A DNA stretch of 64,000 nt, from assembly GCF_013283875.1 (NCBI RefSeq), contig NZ_CP054139.1, positions 3,968,001 through 4,032,000 of the forward strand. The letters are read 5' to 3'. Source of the stretch: Mucilaginibacter mali (lineage in GTDB: Bacteria > Bacteroidota > Bacteroidia > Sphingobacteriales > Sphingobacteriaceae). The translations under genes and the position numbers were made by a program. Below, one piece after another: positions 8,316 to 16,716 of the stretch (the stretch's first letter is position 1; each line of letters opens with the position of its first letter). The notes beneath the pieces are model-generated. The model was not told where the DNA came from. It worked only from the letters and a program-made list of their open reading frames with translations, and did no database searches.

Positions 8316-8693
8316 TTATTTAGTAGCTTTTTTCTTGTTAGCAACTGTCTTACGTTTACCTTTACGGGTACGTGAGTTGTTTTTGGTGCGCTGGCCACGT
8401 AACGGTAAACCTTTACGGTGACGGGTACCACGGTAGCAACCAATATCCATTAAACGTTTGATGTTAAGCTGAACTTCTGAACGCAAAGCGCCTTCAACTT
8501 TAACCTGATCATTGATGATAGTACGGATAGCGGTCAACTGCTCGTCTGTCCAGTCCTGTACTTTAGTGTTAAGGTCGATACCAGCCTGGTTTAAAATGTT
8601 TTTAGCTGTGGTGTGACCGATACCGTAAATGTATGTCAAACCTATTTCGCCTCTTTTATTCTTTGGTAAATCAATACCTGCAATCCTTGCCAT
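8316..8693 (-). CDS. rpsM: 30S ribosomal protein S13
   Basis: 125 aa. Starts MARIAGIDLPKNKRGEIGLTYIYGIG, with the helix-two-turn-helix core and the C-terminal GLPLRGQRTKNNSRTRKGKRK that reaches tRNA and 16S rRNA. Normal length for the phylum. Follows rpmJ. Confidence 0.98.
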   Translation of the reverse strand: MARIAGIDLPKNKRGEIGLTYIYGIGHTTAKNILNQAGIDLNTKVQDWTDEQLTAIRTIINDQVKVEGALRSEVQLNIKRLMDIGCYRGTRHRKGLPLRGQRTKNNSRTRKGKRKTVANKKKATK

Positions 8694-8766
8694 ATTTATA
8701 AATTGTTTTTTAAGTTAACGACCGAACGGCGGCTACCGTTGTACGAATCGTTACAATGTTGTTTAA

Positions 8767-8883
8767 TTAACCCTGACGCTGTTTGAATTTAGGGTTCTTT
8801 TTGTTGATCACATAGAGTTTACCGTTGCGACGGATGATCTTGCAATCAGCACTGCGTTTTTTAATGGATGCTCTAACTTTCAT
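8767..8883 (-). CDS. rpmJ: 50S ribosomal protein L36
   Basis: 38 aa, read directly from the sequence: MKVRASIKKRSADCKIIRR at the start and NPKFKQRQG at the end. Only one Cys (residue 14) remains, so the Cys3-His zinc site of the C+ form is missing; this is the zinc-free type. Lies between infA and rpsM, the usual Bacteroidota position. Confidence 0.95.
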   Translation of the reverse strand: MKVRASIKKRSADCKIIRRNGKLYVINKKNPKFKQRQG

Positions 8884-8900
8884 CTCTTGTTTAATATATA

Positions 8901-9119
8901 TTATTTGTACCTGTAGGTTATTCTGCCTTTGGTCAGATCATACGGGCTCATTTCCAGCTTCACTTTATCACCAGGTAAAATTTTGATGTAGTGCATCCGC
9001 ATTTTGCCTGATATGTGCGCTATAATTTCATGCCCGTTCTCTAACTCAACCCTAAACATCGCATTAGATAATGCTTCTCTTATTGTTCCGTCTTGCTCGA
9101 TCGAGGACTGTTTAGCCAT
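8901..9119 (-). CDS. infA: Translation initiation factor IF-1
   Basis: 72 aa, full length. An S1-like OB fold with AKQSSIEQDGTIREALSNAMFRV and the end SPYDLTKGRITYRYK. Binds the A site during initiation. Between map and rpmJ, as in other Bacteroidota. Confidence 0.98.
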   Translation of the reverse strand: MAKQSSIEQDGTIREALSNAMFRVELENGHEIIAHISGKMRMHYIKILPGDKVKLEMSPYDLTKGRITYRYK

Positions 9120-9194
9120 ATATTACTGATTATTACTCTATTATCCGCCTTCCAAAGCGGGACGCAAAATTAAATAAAATAATTTAACTTTTTA

Positions 9195-9977
9195 TTATTT
9201 TTTATTTAAAACTTCGTCAATATACGAAAACGTGGAAAGCACATCTACCTTTCCCTTTTTCACAGCTACCGTATGCTCATAATGTGCCGATGGTTTACCA
9301 TCTACGGTAGATACGGTCCATCCATCATCCCAAAACTTCACACCGGCACGGCCGGCGTTTATCATTGGTTCAATGGCTATCACCATACCCTCTTCCAGTT
9401 TAATGCCGCTGCCGCGTTTGCCATAGTTAGGCACCTCGGGCTTTTCGTGCAGACGTAAACCTACACCATGGCCAACCAGTTCTTTTACTACGCCAAAGCC
9501 ATTGCTCTCGGCATGTTCCTGTACAGCATATCCAATATCGCCTATGCGCTGGCCTGTTACGGCCTTCTCTACACCACGGGCAAGGCATTCCTTTGTAACC
9601 TTCATCAGTTTCTGCGCAACTTCGCTCACTTCGCCAACGGCAAAGGTATAAGCCGAATCGCCGTAGTACTTGTTAAGCACCACGCCACAGTCAACCGATA
9701 TCAGGTCGCCTTCTTTCAACGCGTATTCACCGGGAAAGCCATGCACTACCTGGTCATTCAGCGAAATGCATAACGAATAAGGGAAACCGCTGTAATTAAG
9801 AAAGGCAGGAACCCCGCCGTTATCACGGATAAAGGTTTCTGCCAGCTTGTTCAGCTCTATTGTTTTAACACCGGGCGCAATCACCTTAGCAATTTCGCCC
9901 AGTGTTTTTGAAACCAGCAAAGAACTTTCTCTTATCAGTTCTATCTCTTCGACAGACTTATAATGGATCTTTGGCAT
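9195..9977 (-). CDS. map: Type I methionine aminopeptidase
   Basis: 260 aa. Removes the initiator Met from new proteins. The metal ligands are visible in order: two Asp in SVDCGVVLNKYYGDSAYTF, His in GHGVGLRLHEKP, Glu in AIEPMINAG and Glu in YEHTVAV. No N-terminal zinc-finger extension. Set between secY and infA, so it is expressed with the translation and export genes. Confidence 0.97.
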   Translation of the reverse strand: MPKIHYKSVEEIELIRESSLLVSKTLGEIAKVIAPGVKTIELNKLAETFIRDNGGVPAFLNYSGFPYSLCISLNDQVVHGFPGEYALKEGDLISVDCGVVLNKYYGDSAYTFAVGEVSEVAQKLMKVTKECLARGVEKAVTGQRIGDIGYAVQEHAESNGFGVVKELVGHGVGLRLHEKPEVPNYGKRGSGIKLEEGMVIAIEPMINAGRAGVKFWDDGWTVSTVDGKPSAHYEHTVAVKKGKVDVLSTFSYIDEVLNKK

Positions 9978-9999
9978 TAGTTTATAGTACCTTTCTTTT

Positions 10000-11349
10000 T
10001 TAGATAGCAGGCGGAGTAGTACCGGCTGCAGTTGGAACTGCGGTACGGCCTTTAATTCTACCTGTTTTCATCAAACCATCGTAATGGCGCATCAGTAAGT
10101 GGCTTTCGATTTGCTGCAGGGTATCCAGCACCACACCCACAAGGATGATCAGAGAGGTACCACCGAAGAAACGCGCGAACTGGCTGTTGATATGCACCAT
10201 GCTGGCTAATGCCGGTATAATAGCCACGATAGCCAGGAAAATAGATCCCGGTAAAGTGATCTTTGAAATTACACCGTCGATAAAGCTTGATGTTGCCTGG
10301 CCAGGTTTAACACCCGGGATAAAGCCGCCGTTCTTCTTCATATCATCGGCCATTTGGTTAGGGTTAACCGTAATAGCGGTATAGAAGAAGGTAAACAGGA
10401 TGATCAATATCGCGAATAACACATTGTGCTGCCATGTTGTATAATTTGATAAGGCAATAACGATGCTGCTTGATGCTACCTTTGGCCAAAACGAACCGAT
10501 GGTTGCCGGAATAAACATTAATGCCTGGGCAAAAATGATCGGCATTACACCGGCAGCGGTAACCTTTAGCGGAATATACTGACGTACACCGCCATATTGC
10601 TTGTTACCAACGATACGTTTAGCATACTGAACGGCGATTTTGCGTGTACCCTGAACGATCAGGATAGTGAACATAACAACCGCCATTAAGGCTACCATTT
10701 CAACAATGAACAGGATCGGGCCGCCGCCGCCATTAATAAAGCGCGATTTAAACTCTTCAACAATCGAGCCCGGTAACGAAGCGATGATACCCACCATGAT
10801 GATCAGTGATATGCCATTGCCGATACCTTTGTCGGTGATCTTTTCACCCAGCCACATTACAAATAATGTACCTGCTGTTAAAGTAACCGCTGTAAGGAAG
10901 TAGAAGGTGGTCGGATCGGCAATTAACCTTGCATTTTCAGGCACCTGCGAACGCACGTAGCCATAAGCCTGTGCCGCTGTGATGAAGATGGTTAGGTAAC
11001 GGGTCCATTGGTTCAGCTTGTTACGGCCGCTTTCGCCCTCTTTTTGCATCTTGGTGAAATAAGGCACAGCAATACCCAATAACTGCACCACGATAGATGC
11101 AGAGATATACGGCATTACACCTAAGGCAAAAATAGATGCCCGCGAGAATGAACCGCCGGCAAACATATTTAATAAGCCTAATAAGCCTTCTTTACCACGC
11201 TGAGTGTTCAGTACGTTGGCATCTACACCTGGTAATACCACGTATGAACCTATACGGTATATTAAAAGAAATAAGAGTGTGTTAGTAATACGCACTCTTA
11301 AATCCTCAATTTTCCAGATATTGGATAATGTTGTGAAAAATTTCTTCAT
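10000..11349 (-). CDS. secY: Preprotein translocase subunit SecY
   Basis: 449 aa, about ten membrane helices. Family motifs include RITNTLLFLLIYRIGSYVVLPG near the start, GIGNGISLIIMVGI in the middle and the TAITVNPNQMADDMKKNGGFIPG cytoplasmic loop. Forms the export pore. Starts 7 bases after rplO ends, as the last spc-type gene before map. Confidence 0.98.
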   Translation of the reverse strand: MKKFFTTLSNIWKIEDLRVRITNTLLFLLIYRIGSYVVLPGVDANVLNTQRGKEGLLGLLNMFAGGSFSRASIFALGVMPYISASIVVQLLGIAVPYFTKMQKEGESGRNKLNQWTRYLTIFITAAQAYGYVRSQVPENARLIADPTTFYFLTAVTLTAGTLFVMWLGEKITDKGIGNGISLIIMVGIIASLPGSIVEEFKSRFINGGGGPILFIVEMVALMAVVMFTILIVQGTRKIAVQYAKRIVGNKQYGGVRQYIPLKVTAAGVMPIIFAQALMFIPATIGSFWPKVASSSIVIALSNYTTWQHNVLFAILIILFTFFYTAITVNPNQMADDMKKNGGFIPGVKPGQATSSFIDGVISKITLPGSIFLAIVAIIPALASMVHINSQFARFFGGTSLIILVGVVLDTLQQIESHLLMRHYDGLMKTGRIKGRTAVPTAAGTTPPAI

Positions 11350-11356
11350 CGGAAAT

Positions 11357-11803
11357 TTACAGTTTTACAATTGAACCGCCGGCTGCTTCAATAGCTTTTT
11401 GTGCAGTGGCAGAAAACGCGTGTGCTTTAACTTCTAATTTAGCTGTCAGTTCGCCACGGCCTAATACTTTAACCAGATCGTTTTTCGAAGCTAAACCGTG
11501 TTCTTTCATCACTTCAAAGTCGATAGCTGAAAGTTTGTAAGTATCAGCCAAAGTTTGCAGTGCATCCAGGTTTAAGCCTACATACTCTACACGGTTAGGG
11601 TTTTTAAAGCCCACTTTAGGTACACGGCGTTGCAATGGCATCTGGCCACCTTCAAAGCCTACCTTGGTGCTGGTACCTGAGCGAGAACCTGCGCCCTTGT
11701 GGCCACGGGTTGATGTACCGCCACGGCCAGAACCTGTACCACGGCCTATTCTTTTCCTGCTTTTAGTAGAACCTTCTGCAGGTTTTAAATTACTTAAATT
11801 CAT
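11357..11803 (-). CDS. rplO: 50S ribosomal protein L15
   Basis: 148 aa, normal length. Starts MNLSNLKPAEGSTKSRKRIGRGTGSGRGGTSTRGHKG, the basic Gly-rich N-terminus of L15, and ends with a KOW-like fold (AAGGSIVKL). Directly between rpmD and secY. Confidence 0.98.
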   Translation of the reverse strand: MNLSNLKPAEGSTKSRKRIGRGTGSGRGGTSTRGHKGAGSRSGTSTKVGFEGGQMPLQRRVPKVGFKNPNRVEYVGLNLDALQTLADTYKLSAIDFEVMKEHGLASKNDLVKVLGRGELTAKLEVKAHAFSATAQKAIEAAGGSIVKL

Positions 11804-11807
11804 CTTA

Positions 11808-11987
11808 TTAAATATTTTCTACTGCTACCAAATGATTTACTTTACGCACCATGCCAATAATAGCAGGTGTTGCTTCAACCTCAACGCTTTGGTTAATTTT
11901 TTTCAAACCTAAAGCTTCGATGGTTTTTTTCTGGCGCTCACTTCTATCGATCACGCTTTTAATCTGGGTTATTTTGATTTTTGCCAT
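11808..11987 (-). CDS. rpmD: 50S ribosomal protein L30
   Basis: 59 aa, read directly from the sequence: MAKIKITQIKSVIDRSERQK, then a LGLKKINQSVEVE core and the end MVRKVNHLVAVENI. Normal size. Sits between rpsE and rplO with 4-6 base gaps. Confidence 0.95.
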   Translation of the reverse strand: MAKIKITQIKSVIDRSERQKKTIEALGLKKINQSVEVEATPAIIGMVRKVNHLVAVENI

Positions 11988-11993
11988 GACTGA

Positions 11994-12512
11994 TTATCCG
12001 TTAAATACTTTACCTAAGTTAACACCGCGTTGTTGTGCTACTGTGTAAGCATCGCGCATTTGCGCTAAGGCCGATACAGTTGCTTTAACCACGTTATGCG
12101 GGTTTGATGAACCTTTTGATTTTGCCAATACGTTGTGTACGCCGGCACTCTCTAATACAGCACGCATCGCACCACCGGCAATTACACCGGTACCGTTAGC
12201 AGCAGGTTTGATAAATACAAAACCGCCTGAAAACTTGCCATATTGTTCGTGAGGTACAGTACCGTTAATAACAGGCACCTTTACCAGGTTCTTTTTAGCA
12301 TCATCAACACCTTTGGCAATTGCCTCGGTTACTTCTTTTGCTTTTCCTAAACCGTAACCAACTACACCATTCTCATCGCCCACTACCACAATGGCACTGA
12401 AGCTGAAAGTACGGCCGCCCTTGGTTACTTTGGCAACGCGCTGTATGCTTACCAAGCGGTCTTTTAATTCGATCTCGCTTGTTTTTACTCTTTTAATGTT
12501 AATTGTCGACAT
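11994..12512 (-). CDS. rpsE: 30S ribosomal protein S5
   Basis: 172 aa. The N-terminal dsRNA-binding-like domain has RLVSIQRVAKVTKGGRTFSF; the C-terminal part has AGGAMRAVLESAGVHNVLAKS. Contributes to decoding accuracy. Normal length. Confidence 0.98.
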   Translation of the reverse strand: MSTINIKRVKTSEIELKDRLVSIQRVAKVTKGGRTFSFSAIVVVGDENGVVGYGLGKAKEVTEAIAKGVDDAKKNLVKVPVINGTVPHEQYGKFSGGFVFIKPAANGTGVIAGGAMRAVLESAGVHNVLAKSKGSSNPHNVVKATVSALAQMRDAYTVAQQRGVNLGKVFNG

Positions 12513-12524
12513 TGTCTGTTCCGT

Positions 12525-12875
12525 TTAAAAAATTAAACCACCTTCACGTGCACCTTCAGCCAGTGATTTAACACGGCCATGATATAAGTAACCATTACGG
12601 TCGAAAACTACGGCTGTGATACCTGCGGCGATAGCTTTTTGAGCTACCAGTTTGCCTACGGCTACCGATTGGTCTGACTTGGTACCTTTTTCAGCAAAAT
12701 CTTTAGCTAAAGATGATGTTGAAACTAAGGTTTTACCGGTTACATCGTCAATGATCTGGGCGTAAATACCTTTATTGCTCCTGTACACTGATAAGCGTGG
12801 GCGCTCGGCCGAACCAGAAACACGTTTCCGGATGCCTTTTTTAATTCTGTCTCTTCTTGATAGTTTAGCTGCCAT
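12525..12875 (-). CDS. rplR: 50S ribosomal protein L18
   Basis: 116 aa. Motifs RPRLSVYRSNKGIYAQIIDD and the end LAEGAREGGLIF are typical. Binds 5S rRNA with L5. Between rplF and rpsE. Confidence 0.98.
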   Translation of the reverse strand: MAAKLSRRDRIKKGIRKRVSGSAERPRLSVYRSNKGIYAQIIDDVTGKTLVSTSSLAKDFAEKGTKSDQSVAVGKLVAQKAIAAGITAVVFDRNGYLYHGRVKSLAEGAREGGLIF

Positions 12876-12880
12876 GACGA

Positions 12881-13438
12881 TTATTTTTTAGATGCTGATT
12901 TACCTGCTTTTCTTCTCAATACCTCGCCAACAAACTTGATACCTTTACCTTTGTAAGGCTCTGGTGCACGTAACGAGCGGATCTTCGCTGCTACCTGACC
13001 GATCAATTGCTTGTCGATAGATTCCAGGATGATAGTTGGGTTTTTACCCTTATCAGCAGTGGTTGTAACTTTAATTTCGGTTGGTAATTCAAATACGTAG
13101 TGGTGAGAGTAACCCAACACTAAATCTAAGGTATTACCGGTGTTAGTGGCACGGTAACCTACACCTACTAACTCTTGTTGTACTTTGTAACCTTCGGTTA
13201 CGCCAATTACCATGTTATTTAACAGCGCACGGTATAAACCGTGCAGCGCTTTATGACGCTTCTGGTCAGACGGGCGTTGAACCAGTAACTGGCCGTCTTC
13301 CTGTGCAATAGTGATATCGCTATCAACTGCTTGCTGCAATTGTCCTTTAGGGCCTTTTACAGTAACAACATTATCTGCTGATACGGTGATAGTTACGCCT
13401 GCCGGGATTGCTATAGGTGCTTTTCCTACTCTTGACAT
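12881..13438 (-). CDS. rplF: 50S ribosomal protein L6
   Basis: 185 aa. Starts MSRVGKAPIAIPAGV; the second half holds the L6 signature PEPYKGKGIKFVGEVLRRKAGK. Normal length. Follows rpsH in the spc order. Confidence 0.98.
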   Translation of the reverse strand: MSRVGKAPIAIPAGVTITVSADNVVTVKGPKGQLQQAVDSDITIAQEDGQLLVQRPSDQKRHKALHGLYRALLNNMVIGVTEGYKVQQELVGVGYRATNTGNTLDLVLGYSHHYVFELPTEIKVTTTADKGKNPTIILESIDKQLIGQVAAKIRSLRAPEPYKGKGIKFVGEVLRRKAGKSASKK

Positions 13439-13461
13439 TGCTTAATTCCTCCTCTTAACTA

Positions 13462-13860
13462 TTAATATACGTAGCACAAAACTTCGCCACCTACGTTTTG
13501 CTGACGTGCTTCTTTGTCAGACATAACGCCTTTTGATGTTGATAAGATAGCGATACCTAAACCGTTTAATACACGTGGCATAGTGGTCATGCCGGCATAT
13601 TTCCTTAAACCTGGTTTACTGATACGCGATATGCTGCGGATAGCCGGGATCTTAGTGATGGGGTGGTATTTCAAAGCAACTTTGATAGTGCCCTGAGGAC
13701 CATTATCCTCAAATTTAAAATTGGCAATGTAACCTTTGTCGAAAAGCACTTTCGTGATTTCCTTCTTCAGATTAGATGCAGGAATTTCAACAACCCTATG
13801 GTTGGCTTTAATAGCATTCCTTACTCGTGTAAGATAATCTGCGATTGGATCTGTATTCAT
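13462..13860 (-). CDS. rpsH: 30S ribosomal protein S8
   Basis: 132 aa. Starts MNTDPIADYLTRVRNAIKANH and ends VGGEVLCYVY, both family signatures. In many bacteria S8 binds the spc mRNA to repress it. A 230-bp spacer with a hairpin separates it from rpsN upstream, unusual inside the spc order. Confidence 0.98.
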   Translation of the reverse strand: MNTDPIADYLTRVRNAIKANHRVVEIPASNLKKEITKVLFDKGYIANFKFEDNGPQGTIKVALKYHPITKIPAIRSISRISKPGLRKYAGMTTMPRVLNGLGIAILSTSKGVMSDKEARQQNVGGEVLCYVY

Positions 13861-14018
13861 TTCTATTGTTTATGACAGTGGTTTCCTTCCCGTAACCTCC
13901 GGGACGACCTTCTATCGGTTAATTCTTGTTTTTTCGAAAAATTTCGAGCGGCAAAGATACAAAAAAATTCAAAACATACTAATGTATATTTTGAATACCA
14001 GCATCTTATATTTTAGGT

Positions 14019-14082
14019 AAAAGGTGAAAGGACAAAGGTAAAAGGTATTTTATTAACCTTTTGCCTTTTACCTCTCACCTTT
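14019..14082. repeat. Word-type hairpin in the rpsN-rpsH spacer
   Basis: The left arm is built of AAAGGTGAAAGG and AAAGGTAAAAGGT; the right arm is ACCTTTTGCC plus TTTTACCTCTCACCTTT. The stem is imperfect. The arms are simple purine/pyrimidine words unlike those of the other spacers. Confidence 0.6.
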
Positions 14083-14091
14083 AAGCTTATA

Positions 14092-14361
14092 TTACCAGCT
14101 TGCCTTTTTTACTCCCGGGATCTTACCGGCCAGGGCCATCTCGCGGAAAGTTACCCTCGAGATACCGAACTGGCGCATGTAACCGCGTGGGCGGCCGGTC
14201 AGTTTGCAACGGTTGTGTAATTTAACCGGTGATGCTGCTTTAGGCAATTTGTCTAATGCTTCGTAATCACCTGCTGCCTTTAAAGCTGCTCTTTTTTCAG
14301 CATACTGGGCAACTAACTTAGCGCGTTTAACTTCACGTGCTTTTACGCCTTCTTTAGCCAT
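14092..14361 (-). CDS. rpsN: 30S ribosomal protein S14
   Basis: 89 aa from the ATG at 14361, giving MAKEGVKAREVKRAKLV, the normal N-terminus; a longer frame to 14391 adds ten unlikely residues. The core NRCKLTGRPRGYMRQFGISR has no CxxC pairs, so it is the zinc-free type. The start overlaps the rplE stop by 8 bases (ATGGCTAA), suggesting translational coupling. Confidence 0.95.
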   Translation of the reverse strand: MAKEGVKAREVKRAKLVAQYAEKRAALKAAGDYEALDKLPKAASPVKLHNRCKLTGRPRGYMRQFGISRVTFREMALAGKIPGVKKASW

Positions 14362-14917
14362 TGTTATTTTGATTTTTAAATGGTAAACCAAATTGTTTCA
14401 GTAACTCTAATGCTTCAACATCGTTTTTTGCCGAAGTTACGAAAGTGATATCCATACCCATGATCTTGTTGATCTTGTCGATATTGATCTCAGGGAAGAT
14501 GATCTGCTCGGTAACACCTAAAGTATAGTTACCACGGCCGTCAAAACCTTTATCGTTGATGCCTTTGAAATCGCGGATACGCGGCAGGGCAACAGAGATC
14601 AAACGGTCAAGAAACTCGTACATGTTGTTATCACGTAAAGTAACGCGTACGCCTACCGGCATATTTTTACGTAACTTAAAGTTCGAGATATCCTTTTTAG
14701 ATTTAGAAGCTACCGCTTGCTGACCAGTGATGGTGCTTAGCTCGTTGATAGCAACGTCGATCAGTTTTTTATCGGTGGTAGCAGCACCAACACCCTGGTT
14801 GATGGCAATTTTCTCCAGTTTCGGAACCTGCATTACAGTTTTGTACTGAAATTTTTCTTTCAGTGCAGTGCGGATCTCGTCCGAATACTTGGTTTTTAAT
14901 CTTGGTACGTAAGTCAT
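14354..14917 (-). CDS. rplE: 50S ribosomal protein L5
   Basis: 187 aa. Motifs MQVPKLEKIAINQGVG and RVTLRDNNMYEFLDRL, and the end FGLPFKNQN, are typical. Binds 5S rRNA and contacts the P-site tRNA. Its start touches the rplX stop (one-base overlap, TAATG) and its end overlaps rpsN. Confidence 0.98.
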   Translation of the reverse strand: MTYVPRLKTKYSDEIRTALKEKFQYKTVMQVPKLEKIAINQGVGAATTDKKLIDVAINELSTITGQQAVASKSKKDISNFKLRKNMPVGVRVTLRDNNMYEFLDRLISVALPRIRDFKGINDKGFDGRGNYTLGVTEQIIFPEINIDKINKIMGMDITFVTSAKNDVEALELLKQFGLPFKNQNNNG

Positions 14918-15258
14918 TACTTAATTTCCTCCCCTGATTTTTTAGCTACCCTTACTAATTTACCGGCAGCGTTCTTTTTACGGCCAACGCGGGTGGCAGC
15001 ACCTGTTTTTGGATCAACCAAAGCCAGGTTTGAAATATGGATAGCGGCTTCCTGCTTAACAATGCCACCGTTAGGGTTAGCAGCGTTAGGCTTTGTGTGT
15101 TTTGATACCATGTTGGCACCTTCAACAATAGCGCGGTTCTTATCGATGATAACTTCAACTATCTTGCCTTGTGTACCTTTAGAGTCGCCGGCAATTACCT
15201 TTACCAGATCACCTTTTTTGATCTTTAATTTGGCAGGTTTGTTTATTTTCTTTTCCAT
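14917..15258 (-). CDS. rplX: 50S ribosomal protein L24
   Basis: 113 aa. The KOW motif KKGDLVKVIAGDSKGTQGKI lies near the N-terminus. An assembly-initiator protein of the 50S subunit. Starts one base after the rplN stop. Confidence 0.98.
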   Translation of the reverse strand: MEKKINKPAKLKIKKGDLVKVIAGDSKGTQGKIVEVIIDKNRAIVEGANMVSKHTKPNAANPNGGIVKQEAAIHISNLALVDPKTGAATRVGRKKNAAGKLVRVAKKSGEEIK

Positions 15259-15259
15259 A

Positions 15260-15628
15260 TTATAATACCTCCGGGGCTAATGATACGATCTTCATGAATT
15301 GTTTCTCGCGCAGCTCCCTTGCAACCGGGCCAAAGATACGTGTGCCTCTTGGCTCGTCCTGGTTATTTAATAATACTGCGGCATTATCATCGAAACGGAT
15401 GTATGAACCATCTTTCCTGCGGATCTCTTTCTTGGTTCTTACAACTACTGCTTTAGATACGGTACCTTTTTTCACGTTGCCTGATGGCAGCGCGCTTTTA
15501 ACGGTAACAACTATCTTGTCGCCTATTGATGCATACCTTTTACCGGTACCACCTAATACGCGGATCACCAGCACTTCTTTAGCGCCGCTGTTGTCGGCTA
15601 CGTTCAGCCTTGATTCCTGTTGTACCAT
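15260..15628 (-). CDS. rplN: 50S ribosomal protein L14
   Basis: 122 aa, normal length. Starts MVQQESRLNVADNSGAKE and carries the signature around ALPSGNVKKGTVSKAVVVRTK. Forms an intersubunit bridge. First gene of the spc-type part, one base after rpsQ. Confidence 0.98.
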   Translation of the reverse strand: MVQQESRLNVADNSGAKEVLVIRVLGGTGKRYASIGDKIVVTVKSALPSGNVKKGTVSKAVVVRTKKEIRRKDGSYIRFDDNAAVLLNNQDEPRGTRIFGPVARELREKQFMKIVSLAPEVL

Positions 15629-15629
15629 G

Positions 15630-15887
15630 TTATTTAGCCCTCTCTATAATTTGAACCAATCTCCAATTCTTGTTCTTGCTCAGCGGACGAGTTTCCATGA
15701 TCTCTACAGTATCGCCGATACCGCAGGTGTTGGTTTCGTCATGCGCCATAAATTTGGTAGTTTTCTTAACGAATTTACCATATATAGGGTGCTTTACTTT
15801 ACGCTCAACGGCTACAACGATAGATTTTTCCATCTTATTGCTTACAACCAGGCCGGTACGGGTTTTTCTTAAATTTCTTTCTTCCAT
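15630..15887 (-). CDS. rpsQ: 30S ribosomal protein S17
   Basis: 85 aa from the ATG at 15887 (MEERNLRKTRTGLVVSNKM). An ATG at 15899 would add four residues (MIRD) and overlap the rpmC stop by one base; it cannot be excluded. OB fold with KHPIYGKFVKKTTKF. A primary 16S rRNA binder. Confidence 0.95.
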   Translation of the reverse strand: MEERNLRKTRTGLVVSNKMEKSIVVAVERKVKHPIYGKFVKKTTKFMAHDETNTCGIGDTVEIMETRPLSKNKNWRLVQIIERAK

Positions 15888-15898
15888 GTCCCTTATCA

Positions 15899-16108
15899 TT
15901 ATTTGGCTTCAGACGTTGCCGCCGCTTTGCGCTTTGTTAATTCGGTGTTTAAGCGAGCAATGTCCTTACGTACTTTAGTGATACGGGTAGGATTCTCAAT
16001 TGCCGATACCGCGTGAGCGAATTTCAGCTTGTTGAGATTCTTTTTTTCCTCGCCAATTCTTGCTGCCAACTCTTCAGTTGAAAGCTCTTGGATCTCTGAG
16101 TTTTTCAT
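15899..16108 (-). CDS. rpmC: 50S ribosomal protein L29
   Basis: 69 aa from the ATG at 16108 (MKNSEIQELSTEELAARIGE), the normal L29 start. A longer frame to 16147 would add 13 residues that run into the spacer hairpin and is rejected. Two-helix hairpin protein near the exit tunnel. Confidence 0.93.
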   Translation of the reverse strand: MKNSEIQELSTEELAARIGEEKKNLNKLKFAHAVSAIENPTRITKVRKDIARLNTELTKRKAAATSEAK

Positions 16109-16128
16109 TTTGTTAACTTGTTGTATGC

Positions 16129-16179
16129 TGCAGGTTGCGGGTTGCAAGTTTTACTTAAACCCACAACCTTCAACCTACA
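16129..16179. repeat. Word-type hairpin in the rpmC-rplP spacer
   Basis: The arms TGCAGGTTGCGGGTTGCAAG (left) and ACCCACAACCTTCAACCTACA (right) pair imperfectly around a 5-base loop. Built of GGTTGC / GGTTGA words. A second small hairpin, CTACAGGT / ACCTGTAG, follows at about 16197-16231. Confidence 0.6.
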
Positions 16180-16241
16180 ATTGTTTTATATTACACTACA
16201 GGTATTCATCAAACTGTTTACCACCTGTAGCTACCACGTTT

Positions 16242-16664
16242 TTATGCTTCGGCGTAGTCTTTACGAACTACGAACCTTGTTTGTACCGGCAGTTTTTGTG
16301 CGGCCAGGCGAAGTGCTTCTTTAGCAACTTCCAGTGGCACACCTTCTGCTTCAAAGATCATCCTTCCGGGGCGTACTACCGCAACCCAGTATTCCGGAGC
16401 ACCTTTACCTTTACCCATACGTACCTCGGCTGGTTTCTTGGTTACAGGCTTGTCAGGGAAGATCCTGATCCATACCTGGCCTTCACGTTTCATGAAACGT
16501 GTTACAGCGATACGCGCAGCCTCGATCTGACGGCTGGTGATCCAGGCCGGCTCGAGTGATTTTATACCGAATGAACCGAAAGACAGTTCAGCACCACGAG
16601 AGGCATTACCTTTCATGCGGCCTTTTTGCATCTTCCTGAACTTCGTTCTTTTTGGCTGTAGCAT
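16242..16664 (-). CDS. rplP: 50S ribosomal protein L16
   Basis: 140 aa. Starts MLQPKRTKFRKMQKGRMKG; RMGKGKGAPEYWVAVV is the L16 signature. Helps position the A-site tRNA. Between rpsC and rpmC. Confidence 0.98.
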   Translation of the reverse strand: MLQPKRTKFRKMQKGRMKGNASRGAELSFGSFGIKSLEPAWITSRQIEAARIAVTRFMKREGQVWIRIFPDKPVTKKPAEVRMGKGKGAPEYWVAVVRPGRMIFEAEGVPLEVAKEALRLAAQKLPVQTRFVVRKDYAEA

Positions 16665-16716
16665 TTTATTAAGCTTTTAAATATTCTAAAACGATGTCTA
16701 TCCCGACTTTGATTAA

